From the NCBI GenBank assembly GCA_014898415.1, contig RCTD01000010.1, positions 1,550,001 through 1,614,000 on the forward strand: DNA of 64,000 nucleotides, given 5' to 3'. Below are positions 11,342 through 23,590 of this stretch, piece after piece. Numbering within the stretch: position 1 is the stretch's first letter; the number at the start of each line of letters is the position of its first letter. The notes beneath the pieces are model-generated. The model saw nothing but the letters and a program-made list of their open reading frames with translations. It searched no databases and was not told the origin of the DNA. The DNA is from Stromatinia cepivora. Its lineage: Eukaryota; Ascomycota; Leotiomycetes; Helotiales; Sclerotiniaceae. The position numbers and the translations under genes are program-made.

Positions 11342-12826
11342 TCATTGATCCTCTTCGCCCACCTCCCCCTGCTCCCAAGGTTTCTTCCCCTTATCCCCAT
11401 CCCACCACTTCAACCCCTTACGACCCAAACTTCTCAAACCCCCTTTAATCCAGCCCTCAATCTCTTCCTCTTTCACTATAATATTCCTCGCTCTTTCTTC
11501 TTCTTCAGGCGTTAATTCCGCTTTACGCATTCGGGAGGCGATGCGCGGATCGAGAGTAATGGGTTCTAACCATGTTCTTTCTGAGTCTGTGGGGGTACGG
11601 GCGTGGATGGATTTGTGCCATTCTTTTTCTTCGGAGAGGAGGAGGGTGGTTTGTTCTGGTTGTGGGGTTTCGGGAGTGGAGGATGGGGAGGATGAGGAAT
11701 CGTGGTAGGGTCGATAGGTGGAGAGGATTATAGCAGCTGTGTCGCGACCGATTTGATCGGCTAGGTGACGACGATTGAGGAATCGACGGAGTCGGGTGGG
11801 TGTGTTGAGAAATCCGAGGATGTGGGGGAATGAGACTGCGGCTGAGGGGTCTAGTTCTGTTGGGAAAGATGAGGGAAGGTTTGCTGATGCGTAGTCTGAG
11901 GTTGAGATGAAGGGAGGTGGATGGGATGGTTTTTCCTTCTTTTCCTCGGCTGGTTTTTCTTCGGAAGATGGCGGAGGAGTGGTAGGTGATGCATCATCTG
12001 GTTTAGAGGGGTCGCTATTAGTGCTTGTATGAATTGTGTTCCCTATGAGAGAATCGACTGGAGTTTCGGCTTCTGTGGTTGGAGTTGTTTCTAGGTTCTC
12101 TTCTTGTGGCTTAAGGGGTTCGGTTAATGGTCCTAACCAGCCTTCATGTAAACCCCTAATATATTCTTTCCAAGTATGTCTTCCAAGTACTATATCACCT
12201 CTTGGTCCATCAAATTCCTTAATCCCAGCATTTTTCCGTGTCGATAGAATAGGATCCTGTCCCTCAACACTCTCTTCAAAAGGTAGTCTCGCATTACGAA
12301 TTTTCTCCGCCAATTCAGCTCGAATATCTCCCTCTTTCCTCCCTTGTATAAATTCCCAATCCAATCCAGAAGCTACCAATATCGGTTTAACATATTCTTT
12401 AAAATGATCTTGCGCAACCCTTAATCCATCAGTAGGAGGTCCTTCTAAGAAAACCGTAAGTTTCCTTGGCATAGTACGAGAATCCCCCAAAGGTTCTTTC
12501 GCAATATGTTCCACCAATTTACACCATTTCCTCTGCGCTCTCTTCTTTTCCCTTTTATCGTAGATCACGGCTGCAGTGAAAGATCCAGTAATTGAGAGGA
12601 ATATCATCCAATTTCGAGAGGGAACTCTAGGTCGAAAGTTTTCGCCAAATCCTAGATATTTCCACATTGGATTGGGAGGTTTCTGTTTCGCAGTAGCTTT
12701 CGCATCGATTTTAACTTCTGCATTTGTAGCAGAAGCTGACTTCTAAGATCTTATTAGTTTAAGCTCTTTAGATGAGTCTTCATGGAGGGGAATTACATCT
12801 GCTTCGGGTACTTTCGAGTCTGACAT
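11342..12826 (-). CDS. TIM54: Mitochondrial import inner membrane translocase subunit TIM54
   Basis: Exon 1 is 12797-12826 (MSDSKVPEAD) and exon 2 is 11342-12742, with a 54-base intron containing CTAAT branch-like sequence; 476 residues. Family hallmarks are NPMWKYLGFGENFRPRVPSR and NWMIFLSITGSFTAAVIYDK (single membrane segment, about residues 48-65), then a large intermembrane-space domain with PRKLTVFLEGPPTDGLRVAQ and HFKEYVKPILVASGLDWEFI. Tim54 is part of the TIM22 complex that inserts carrier proteins into the inner membrane. A Pro/Ser/Glu-rich linker (residues about 225-290) precedes the C-terminal domain, which has NRRHLADQIGRDTAAIILST. It would help import carriers such as the one encoded 5 kb away. 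Confidence 0.93.
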
Positions 12827-15800
12827 TATGGCGAATGAGAATATATCTCTCCCAACCGTGAGACTGAAAATTGAGGTGCTCCTCTTCCCGGCAGCAACTG
12901 CTATTGAAAATATTACTGGTGATATAATATTTCTTACTTGAGTTTGAATCTTTTTCAGAAATCGGAGAAATCTTTCGCCGGTATCACGTGCAAAATTTGT
13001 TCTTATCGATAAGCCCCAGAGTTATGGTTTGGTCTTGGCATTGGGTCCGAATTCGCAAGGCCGGATGAAGAAAGGGCTCCGTAGTAACAGATGTACTCCG
13101 TAAGTACGAAGATTATTTGCGATGATATAATGTGACGATACAGTTATGATAATATAAATAGTAGAGTTCCGGTTTCTTGTAATGCTATTATTCCATTGGC
13201 TCCGGCTAAAAAAAAGGATCAGTTAGGAAAGGAATCAGATCAATCAATGTGCTATCAAAATTAAAGAAAAATGGTAATGGTAACGGTAACGGTAACGGTC
13301 CGTCTTCACCCGGCTGCTCCCATTAACTAATATCATCGGCGAGACCTATAAACCTTAATTTTACAACATCATTGAAATTGAGATTGAGAAAGAAAATCAA
13401 AGTTGTAACAAAAGTCAGCTTGTTAAAAGAGGCCATCAAACTTTCTTCTTTCTTACTGTCGATTAAAAGATGTGTTGCTTGTTTCGTGTTTCTTGTTGGG
13501 GGTAAATTCTACCGCTTCGTAATATCTCTGTCACACCTATCGCACTTAAACAGTAGTGCAAGCAAGTATTATTCATGCTCAGACATTTCCCAGAGGCGTA
13601 CTAAACTAATAAAAGTAAGCTGCCACCCTACATCTACATAATGAATCCTTACGTGGGTGGTGGAAAATGTTTGATGGCTTGTCTGCTTGTAACATACGGA
13701 GTAGACTTTTTCCTCTCTTTGCTACATTATGTTCAAGGGAAGTTTTATGCCGAGATATGCGGAGACCAAACAATTCAATTCAGCCAATTGTCAATATAAT
13801 TTAATGGAACAGTACAACAGAATAGATTGGAATAGCACAGAATATTGGGAATTGAGATGGGATAAGATAGGAGAGGGAATTTTTCATCTGATTTTATTTT
13901 CCATCACTTGCTTCATTAATCAGACTCGGACGAAGACCTTGGAAACGCTACGCTGATCCTATCCAATCTTTCTATTTTTAAGTTAGAAATCCTCCATAGA
14001 AGAATCGAATTGATTCCGGTCCCCTTAAAATCCCGCATTAATCTCTTTTGGGAAAAGCTTATTCTTATCACCACGTGATATCAAAATAACATGAAAACAT
14101 CCATTTTGAAGTTTGGTAATGAATGGAATGAAAAAAAGGTTAAGATACCCCGGAATTGGAAAGTCGAGATCTTTGTTGTAACAGAAAGGTAAAAGGATTT
14201 TTTGGTGCTTCCTTCCACTACTCTTCCTTGTCCATGCTCGTGATTTTATGACACCATAAAGAGGATAGTATCGGAATTCGGTATGAGAGAAAGAAAGAAA
14301 GAGCCACACACTATTTTTTGAGACGGCAAGAGCGAGAAGGACGAAAAGATAAAACTCCACTTACTTTTTGGCTATGGCTAGGATAATTGTAGTACTTTTT
14401 GGCTAGGATAGTAGTAGTAGTGGTTCTTACCTAGGATAATACTAGGTAGTTAGTACCCGTGGACTTACTCGGTATACTGACGGACCGTGTGAAATAGGAT
14501 AGTAGGGGAAGTAAGGGAGAGGCGAAGTTGGATTGATTGAAGAAAGAAACAATAAGTATAGGTAGTAGTGCTACTTTCCGCATTATATAGGTGCGATCTT
14601 GATAAAAGAAACAATAACAATCATTACCTACCTAGGTAGAGAGTCTCTCTCCCCACATACAAATAAAGAAGGGTAAGAGTACTTACCGTACTACCATCTC
14701 TCCACATACAAATAAAGAAGAGGCTTTCCATGACAAAAAGGAATATAGTAGGTAAGTTAAAGTAGAGAGCACAATAGTAAGTACAAGTAGTAAATAAAGT
14801 AGTATGTAAAGTGATCGGTACAGTCAGTAGGTCATTCGCATATTAATTCTTCTTTCAATGTAAATAAAGAATATCATATCATCCATAATATCATTACCTA
14901 GTACATTAACTTGGATAGTGGAAGAAATACGAAATACCAGGAATGCATGTAAAGGGAGAATGAGCCAATCAAAATTAAATGATCAAGCGAAAAGTAATCA
15001 AATCGTAAGCTCTTGCTTTTTTTCCCCTACAGTTTGAAATGCCCACCCGCACCCACCAAAATTGAGATCACCCACCCAAATTCTCTCTCCTACTTCTTTT
15101 CCTCACCAAATCTCTACCTACGAACTCTGTACACGCAAATTTCACCATACAACAACTTCTCTGGTACTGGTAAGCATCACCCAAAATACTCTCATACTGT
15201 ATCCTTCATATCAAATACTTTTATATTGAACCTCGATATCATAATACTATTGAAAACGCGCTTTTATTTATATCAAAAACTCGATGTTTCAATAACTATT
15301 TGATCTAATTGTACTTCATTTTTCATTCTAAAATACCTTCATACAATTGCTTCTCTTTTCAACTTCATCGGCGCGTCATCCTTTTTTGGCTCGCGATACA
15401 GCCAGCACTTACACTTACTTCCACTTCCATACCAAGAATATATAACTAATTCAATTTCATCGCGTTATAGATCAACCACTTCAACTTACAACTTCAATAA
15501 CTCTTTAAATCAATTTACATGTAAGTTTTTACTTTCATTTACAATCTTCATATCTTTCAATCTCAACGTCGTGAGGAAGTTATTACCTTTGCGACTGAAT
15601 TCACCTCACAAAATCTTTCACATCTCCATACAAAAATATAACAACACCATCACGACGCGTTATCACTCACAACCCCAAAAAAAATACACCATCATTCTAT
15701 CTTCAACTTTTCGACATCTTTTACTCAACCACAACCACTTTTCATTGTCATCGTCGCAATTTTATTACGATCGCATAAACATTTCAATCAACAATAACTG

Positions 15801-15843
15801 ACTTTAATTCTTCTTATTTAGACTCATTTACACATAATTCAAC
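12827..15843. other. Long intergenic region: TIM54 promoter to nhp6 leader
   Basis: About 3 kb with no supported gene. A GGTAAC tandem (13273-13299) and TACTCCGTA/TACGGAGTA motifs at 13094 and 13695 are visible. CTAGGTA-type motifs recur between 14380 and 14640, and AATAAAGAA elements repeat near 14660-14720. From about 15010 the plus strand becomes pyrimidine/ACA-rich, the usual look of a strong fungal 5' leader, feeding into nhp6. Small plus ORFs at 15013 and 15571 are low-complexity leader sequence. Confidence 0.45.
15521..15821 (+). other. Probable 5' UTR intron of nhp6
   Basis: A GTAAGT donor at 15521 and a TTATTTAG acceptor ending at 15821, with CTGAC branch sequence at about 15798, frame a 301-base intron ending 22 bases before the nhp6 ATG. 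The flanks are pyrimidine-rich leader sequence. This is inferred from splice signals only; RNA reads would settle it. Confidence 0.5.
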
Positions 15844-16334
15844 ATGCCAAAGGAAAAGGCACCCAAGCGCGCTACCAAGGGTAGAACTGAGAAGAAGAAG
15901 AAGGGTATGTTAACTCCTTATTTACTGCCACTCTCAAGAATTTAGTTACTCATTCTTCAATAGATCCTAATGCACCAAAGCGTGGTCTCTCTGCCTATAT
16001 GTTCTTCGCCAATGAACAACGTGATAACGTTCGTGAGGAGAACCCCGGAATCTCTTTCGGTATGATCTAAATTCCTTCTACTTATCATTGCATCACTAAC
16101 ATAACAAAATTATAGGTCAAGTCGGAAAGGTTCTTGGTGAGCGCTGGAAGGCTTTGAATGAGAAGCAAAGAGGTCCTTATGAGGAGTCTGCTGCTAAGGA
16201 TAAGAAGCGTTATGAAGAGGAGAAGGCCAATTACAACGTAAGTGATTATCAACCTTATCGATGCGATCAAAACTTCACATGTACTAATAAAATACTTTCC
16301 ACAGGCCGATGCCGAGGAGGAAGAATCTTCTTAG
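15844..16334 (+). CDS. nhp6: Non-histone chromosomal protein Nhp6 (HMG-box)
   Basis: Four exons: 15844-15904, 15964-16059, 16116-16237 and 16305-16334; 102 residues. All introns are GT-AG and 56-67 bases. A basic N-terminal tail ([20 protein letters not shown]) is followed by one HMG box (about residues 21-92: [20 protein letters not shown], then [20 protein letters not shown]) and an acidic end EEEESS. Nhp6 bends DNA in the minor groove and assists nucleosome remodelling and the FACT complex. Length and box match yeast and fungal Nhp6 closely. The long pyrimidine-rich leader suggests strong expression. Confidence 0.96.
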
Positions 16335-19300
16335 AGATTTTCTCAACCACTCAAAACTTCAATCATATCATCTCAACATTGAAAGTCTTGATACTCACTT
16401 AGTACCTATCTTAAGACCATCAGTATCAAAGATGATTTAAACATACAAGTTAGGAGGTTCTCCCGGGGTTCCAGGTTCTCTTTTAACTACTTTTCATTTG
16501 GGCTGGGGTGTTGTGTTTGCACAGGGGATATGGGATGATTCAACTTGTGCACTTGTTACCTTTCCTTTTCATAACTGATGAATGATCTTGTGGTATCGTT
16601 TTTTTGCTATCGATGGATTTTCTAATGGTCTGGTCTGATCTGGTCTGGGTCTGGTCTGGTCTAGATCTAGGTCGGTCTAGATCTAACACAAGAGAAAAGA
16701 ATGATGGTGAAGTTTTAATTTCACACTTTTTCTTTCTTCATATGGCTTCCCTCATATGCTTATGATGATATGATATGGATTTACTTGAAGGATTCTCTCG
16801 AAGGATGATCTGGATGGTGGTTTTTCATGTTCCATATGCAAGCTATCCAATGTACCAAAGTACCATAGTACCACAACCAAACTCAATGCGTGTAACAATC
16901 TTATTCGTTTGTATTCTAGCTCTCTCTCTCTCTCATTTATGTGTGTTTGAACTGGGGGGGATGACTGTGATAATTGTGATGAATGTGATTGATAGATGTG
17001 ATGTGATGTATGCTGTAGATGTAGATGTAGATGCAGATGTGTATAGATGTATATAGATTGTAGATAAATAATATGGTATTCTCGAGTCAATAATTGTAAT
17101 TGGGACTTGGGAATTAGGACTTAGGATTCGAGGATTTTGAAGTAAATGAGATGGGGGGTTTTGAGGAGAAGGAATTGAGAGATATTTTTGTGCCGGGGGG
17201 TTGTTGTTTTGGTTTAGTTTGGTTTTGCTTTGTTATGATGTGCGAATGGATGGGGTGAATGGGGTGGATGGGGTGAATGGGTAGATAGGTAGGGTTTGAG
17301 GGTTTCATTTCTGTTTGGGTTTTTGGGTTGGTTTTGGTTGGTTTTGTTTGGAGGATAAATATATTTTGAGAGAGGAGGGAAAAGGGAAAATAAGGGGGAT
17401 CGGGAGAGGGGAAGAAAGGGGAGAGAGGGAGAGTAGAGGGAGAGAGGGAGAGAGGGAGAGAGGGAGAGAGGGAGAGAGGGAGAGGGAGAGAGGGAGAGAG
17501 GGGAGGTTGTGAGGCGTAGGTTGATGGAGATGGTGTGAGAGGGTGTGAGGCGTAAATTACTGTAGGGAAAAGATTGTGGAGGAGGGTTGACGGAGGGAGG
17601 AAGTTGATGGGCCGGTCTAGCTCGAGAGGGGCGGGGAATAGGTGCGGGAGGTGGGAGAAGGGGTGAGGTAGGACGGAGGTGTAAAAACAAATAACGGAGG
17701 GGTTGTGTAGGTATATTATAAGTGATGGGATTTCTGGGCCTCTCGCTGTTTTAGGAGAAGTTGAGGGGTTTTTTGGTGGAGTTGATGGAAGTGATGGAAG
17801 TGATATAAGTGATGGATTTGTGGTGAGGGGGGAGGGGCGAACGGGGAAGGAGAGACAAGGGAGGTGGGAGAACGGAGATAGAAAGGTAGGAAGTAGGATG
17901 AAGGCGGAGAGACTGAGGGTAAGGTAAATCAATTCCCATAATTCCATACCGGGTCTGATAAATTTGCTTTCCTTTGTATAAAAGAATACATGTAGTACAG
18001 AGAAAAAAATGGAAATTTGGGAGAAATTTGTGGATGAGTGTGAAGATGAAGACAAGATAAGATTTGTAGGTAAGTAAGTATTGTATGGATATGGTGAGAG
18101 ATGGTTCCTATAGTTATACCTGTCTATATTTGCAATTTTGCGCTCATACCATCTATATCTGAATCGTATACACACCCATTCGCTATAAATTTCTTATTCT
18201 TTTTGAGGTGGATGATGCGCTATAATAATAAATGGAGCGGGAGATGGGTTCGTTATGTGTGTAGTGTGTATTAGATGTGAGATGCTGGATGCTGGATGCT
18301 AGATGCTTTTATATGGATTGGATGGGTTAGATGGATAGATCAGATCGGATGATTGAGAGGTGGTTTTTGGTCTTTGGTTTTTGGATAATGAATGGGGTTT
18401 GAGGAGGTTGAGGAGTCTAAGAAGATTCTGAGGGAGATAGAGAGATAGAAAAAGATGTAAGAAGTGGTACTTCCATAGCTATATTCGGATTGCGTGTGCA
18501 TGTGTATGTGCAACAGCTGCATATGCATTTTCTGGGGAAGTTTGGTTTGGATTGGAGGTACTTGGGGATGATTGGTGATTGGAGAGTGTTTAGTGAGTGT
18601 GAGTGTTTTTGGCTTTTTTTGTAGCAAAATTTAGATTGCATTTTTTTTGCATGACTTTTTGGGGAGGTGCGAGTTGTTTTATAAGGAGTTTTTCTATGTA
18701 ATGAGGATGGAAAGTTTGAGATTATTGAGTATGGGAACGGGAATGTGTGGATATGGTGCGAGGTAGTTCTTTTATACCCAGTTGCTAAGTATGTACAGTC
18801 AGAACGTGATTACTAGGTATATTCTGACCTGCAGCTTGCATGTCTCCCCAGTCCAAGCGAGGAATAGGGTTTCCTCACTTCGGGAGAGAGCCTTCTTTAT
18901 TGGTTTTGGTGGTTGTAATGGAAGTTCGGTATTGTGATTGATGGTGATAAATGAGAACCGATGGATTCGGATGGGGAATTGTTATTGCAGTAAGTGGTAC
19001 TCATATATGTATAGTATATGTGTGAGAATAAGGATCGGCTGAAATAAGTATTTCTTGCCGTCTTGTTTGGCGATTGAGGTTATTGGATTGATTGTTTGGC
19101 TGATGGTTCGATTGATGGAAGTAATTCATAAGAAATCAGATGTGAGGTAAGATCTTACAATAAGTAGTCCTCTGTATCAAGTGATACGCAGTAGACAAAT
19201 TTGGAGTACATGTGCATCTGCATCTGCATATAACTTTTCCGGGAGGAGAATATTTCAATTGGTGATTGGGGATGAATGGGATCGGTGATAGGTGATTAGA

Positions 19301-20713
19301 TTATATCAGTTAAATGATGCTAGAAAAGTTTCTTGTTCTTGTTCTATTTCTCTTGGCGGTTCATTGGTTGGATAGGAAGAGTTCAAGATATTATGATGGA
19401 TATCTTCCCCGTGGGTCTTTGATGCCGTTGGTGCTTAAATGCTGCACGGAACACTGCATGCTCTATATAACCAACCATACAGATGCGGAATCGATTCAAG
19501 TACCGGAACACTGTACTCTTTTCTTTTCCTGATCAGTGGATAGACTCGAATTAAAATGCCAACACATATTAAATTTACCTAGAAGTTAAAAACTGTTTTA
19601 TGATTGATTGGATAATCAAGTGATTCTAATGTCAAAATCAAATCAAGTAGACGATGAAGGGTAAAAGGTCATCAGCGACCTCGGTCTCGGCCTCGTACCC
19701 ACCATACTATACCTAGGTTCTCACCATATGTTTATTATTGCATATGTTTATTATTGATCAATTCGTCAAAAAGCAGAATTCAACAACACATTTCCATGCC
19801 ATCAGCCGTGGCCACTGCCTTGCACGAATCGCTCGTCGTTATTGTTTTTCTACCGTTGCGCCATTAATTCTTTTCTTCTATCATGGCAGCACAAGTGGCA
19901 TCTATCCACCATCCACAAGGATATAGACATACCCGTTGAATCAACATTGCTGCAGCGCTGCAAGCGTATCATCTAAATGGATTTGAGAGGACGGTACTGG
20001 AGTTCATGCATGTTCGGATGTACATAATCATACATACATCCATCCATACAATAGTGAGTGGTATGTATAGTATCTAGAAAAGAAACCACGAATATCTACT
20101 GGCTAAAATTGATCATGCAACAGAAGATAATTCCTTGGTAACCTTACGCAGTGCCGTTTATGAATGGGGAATGCAATAAGAATGCAAAGATTCGGATTTA
20201 TAGTGATTAGAAGAGGGGAATCAATGGACGACCATACAAATAATAATGTGATATTCCAATGATTTTTGACACGTCAGTCGTGGTGATTATATGGTGGTAT
20301 TTCATCCACCTGTTCATTTTATAATCATCCGCAGAGCCACGGAATTACTCTCACAGTTAGATTTTCGGGATATCAGAGGAACGGATTCAATCAATGAATG
20401 GATAGGTGCTTGGCCTAGCGACTTCGTTCTATTTATGTAGGTATGTATGGGTTGGATATAACTTATAACTTATTTGGGACGCACACTCTACTAAATTGAT
20501 TTGATGTATCGATTTCATTTGACCTTCCATTTGAATTGAGGGGCAATTAATACAATATAATGGGTTTCTGAAGGAAATATACGGAATCCCATCACTCAAT
20601 GATTGAGCATTTTTTTACCTTTTCATTTCTTCTCGACAGAAACATATCCATATAGCATCGCATCATAACTTAATGTCGACTCTCCAGCACCAATCCGCAG
20701 CAGCAATAGCAGC
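16335..20713. other. 4.4 kb gene-poor spacer, low complexity
   Basis: No gene is supported. The stretch is strongly G/GA-rich on the plus strand between 17100 and 18000, then AT-rich with many GGAT/GATG runs to 18700. Long minus-strand ORFs here (17114-18175) are proline/serine low-complexity shadows of the purine-rich strand with no start context. CTGGTCTGG repeats occur at 16633-16665 and a GATGCTGGATGCTG run at 18280-18306. A regulatory or non-coding RNA role cannot be judged from sequence. Confidence 0.45.
17376..17505 (+). repeat. GA-rich tandem repeat (GGGAGAGA-type)
   Basis: An octamer-like GAGAGGGA array, clearest at 17425-17503, lies within a longer purine-only tract. Purine-only tracts of this kind can form triplex DNA; that is general knowledge, not seen here. 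Confidence 0.85.
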
Positions 20714-23590
20714 ATGGAGGAACTATCCGGATGCTGGCTTGAAGCCATCCGCGCCGATACCGTCGCAACAGAACTCCTAAAAATCCGCACCCACCTAACC
20801 AGCTCTCCCATCCCCCTTCTATCTTCCTCCCCCTCCCCATATCCCAGCACCCTCACCCGCTCTTCATCCCCCTCCATCAACGACCCCGAGATCATCACCG
20901 CAATCCTGCGACACGTCGAACAAACCTCTCGACTCCTTCGGGACCTGTACGATCTCTTCCCCATCTATCGAATTCGTGTTCCGGTTATTGTTTATTATCT
21001 CACTATTATACTACCTTGTTTACAAAAAACTCTAAGAGATATGCTGGCATTTTTATTGTGTGAGGATTTTTCGTTGAGTTTGAGGTGGTTACGTATGTAT
21101 GAGAGATTGAATGAACAGGGGGGCATGACGTTGACGTTGAGGTTTGTTATGTATGTGGATTTTTTGGTGCAGTGTGTTAGGTTATTGACTGGGTGAGTTG
21201 TTGAATTTTTTCGATTACGGTTTCTGGAGAGATTCTGGGCTGGAAAGGGGGGTTGGTGGGTAAGGGATTAGATTGGTGAAATGGATGGCTTGATGTGATG
21301 AAATGTGTGCGAATTGAATAAAGTGATGGATGGAGGTAATGACCATCAGTATAGATCTCCAACATATGATCCTACGACGCTGGAATTATTACGGTTGAGG
21401 GTACTGAGGCTGAGGGCTTTGAGGGGGATTCCTGGTATGTTTTAATTTTTCTCTCATTTCATGCTAGGCATATCTCCTTCTCTACATTCTATAGCATCGC
21501 ATCTCAAATATCTACGAAAATTCAGAAATTATAGGAGATGCAGATATAAATCAATTACTCACATTCAATATTCTAGCTCCCCCAATCCCAGTACAACCAC
21601 ATCTTGCCCCCGCACAACCAAATCTTGTAGATATGGAGGTATGTAAGCGAATGTTTATTGGAATCTTGAGTTTCATTGAGCGTGAATCTTTGCTTGAGGG
21701 ATGAGAGGAGAGAGCGAGGACCTTTGTGAGGAAAGTGAAAAGAACCTCGTGAAGGAGACCAGGGACTAGCGAGTATAGGAAAGATTGAGGGAAGATGAGA
21801 AGAGAGAAAACATATATCGAGATACTAATATAATATAAGCAGAGACGTCATTGGGCGGAAAAAATCTTCGATGATCATGCGCAACCCCTTTCGCAAACGT
21901 GTTTGAAACATAGACGAGAGTATGTTTGTTTCTTTTCGTTCATATGGATAAATTTTTGGGAAGTTCGGGCAAGAAGCAGAGGGAAATTTTCTTGGGCTGC
22001 CAGAAGTTGTGATATGCAGAGAAGATGTGATGTGCAGTGTACTGAGAAAGTGGTTGGGATCGTAATGACTGATGGAATGGATGTAGTTCGAGATGTTTCG
22101 GTCCGTCTATGAGTGGAATGAGATTAGGTATACCTCCTCATTCAAAAGTTTTATTTAAATTGTATGTTTCTCCTTTCCTTCCACCTCCCCTTCTATCCCC
22201 GCACTTTTTTCGTCCTCTTCCCCCCCCCCCAACCCCCGTCCATTACCCCGGCCCTCCTTCTACCATCTTCAACCCCACTAATACCAAACCCCTTAGACCC
22301 TTTGACAAAAATCGCCTTTCCATAGCCCTCTACCTCGACGACACAACTCTCGACCAATCACCCCGTTTCCTCTGTCGCTGGATGGATAAACATAATAATC
22401 CTCATTATTCTTCCTATGGCGTACATGAACTATGTGTTAAGAGAAGAGGAAGTGCATTGTGTTTTAAGAGGTGGAGTGAATATAGGGAACATCCTACTAT
22501 TTGGATGGCTTTATTTTTTAAGTGAGTTTTCTTTTGTCTGTCTGTTTAGGGGAGGAAAATAGGCGAGACGAAGAAGAAGGGAAAGGGGAAGAGGAACGAA
22601 GAGAGTAAATGGATAGATATACCGACTGGAAATGATGTGCTGATCGACATGTATTTAATAGGACTTGGCAACGTTAGTATACTTTCATAAATATCTATTC
22701 CATCGAACTGGACTACATTACTCTGGGTTAGGATAGAGTAGGATTAACTCAATATCACAGGAATGGTACTCTTCCACTGCTCATTTGTAGCACTGAAAGC
22801 ACGCTCTCAACTTACAAATCTTATACCAAGAGATGACTATATAATTTCTGGGGAAGTGCAACTTTTTCAAGGGTATGTAGTTATTTTTTTTCCTTTTATC
22901 TCATTTATTTCATTAACTGCTTTCATCTCCTATTTTCGCTCATTCCAGATGATATAAAACGAAGGAGGGTACAGAATGAGATTTTGTTGTGATTGTATTG
23001 GGCAGTTACTGACACCTCATAAATAATAGTCAAATAGTAGATGACGGGTTCTACCACTCACTTTACGTCTATGAAGATCAACATACTCATACGTTAAGAC
23101 TTCATGCTGCGGTTGCAAATGGAGAGTTAAGGAAATGTCCTGTTTGGACTGCTTTTAGTAGATCTCCCCTTCCTCCCCTATTTCCCCTATCCTTCCTCTC
23201 GCCTCTACTTCCACCTTGCTCTCCTTCCCACTTCCCTCATCACCCACTCTTCATTCTTCTCGCTTACCCCCCTCCCTCCCTCTCTCACTCATCCCACACA
23301 TCACACTAACACCCCATCCCCCAAGTAACCGACCTCCAAATCTCCTCTGATACCTGGCTGGCGCGCCATAGTCGCCATCGCGTTTGGATTAAAGATTTAC
23401 ATCTCTATGTATTCTGCGATGAATATTCTCGCCGAACGCAGGTTAGGAAACATGGGGAATTTGAATTATATTTTGTGCATGGGGCTGGTATGTTTTTTTG
23501 TTTTTCTTCTTATTTTTTTTGAAGGGATTTGATGATTTTTGATGATGAGTTTTTATTCTTCTTGCAGAATTTATCCGTGCTTTTCTGTAG
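20714..23590 (+). CDS. Conserved-looking fungal protein, 11 exons, unknown function
   Basis: The exons I reconstruct are 20714-21192, 21355-21434, 21577-21638, 21843-21919, 22087-22161, 22297-22521, 22662-22672, 22761-22872, 23030-23157, 23326-23487 and 23568-23590; all phases agree, giving 477 residues. Exon 7 is a microexon of 11 bases (supplying K-T-W-Q of KTWQRMVLFHCSFVALKAR). The C-terminal half has three similar beta-rich blocks: LSIALYLDDTTLD..FLCRWM, EVQLFQGQIVDDGFYHSLYV and DLHLYVFCDEYSRRTQVRKH, suggesting a repeated fold. The N-terminus (MEELSGCWLEAIRADTVATE) has a helical region, a serine/proline linker and LLRDLYDLFPIYR. I believe similar proteins occur across Pezizomycotina but know no function. 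The 135-base intron 5 (22162-22296) has no in-frame stop and could be retained. Confidence 0.8.

Noticed and set aside
17114..18175. 353-codon minus-strand ORF
   Set aside because: It is the pyrimidine complement of a GA-rich tract: almost only Ser, Pro, Leu, Thr, with no domain or start context, and open in several frames.
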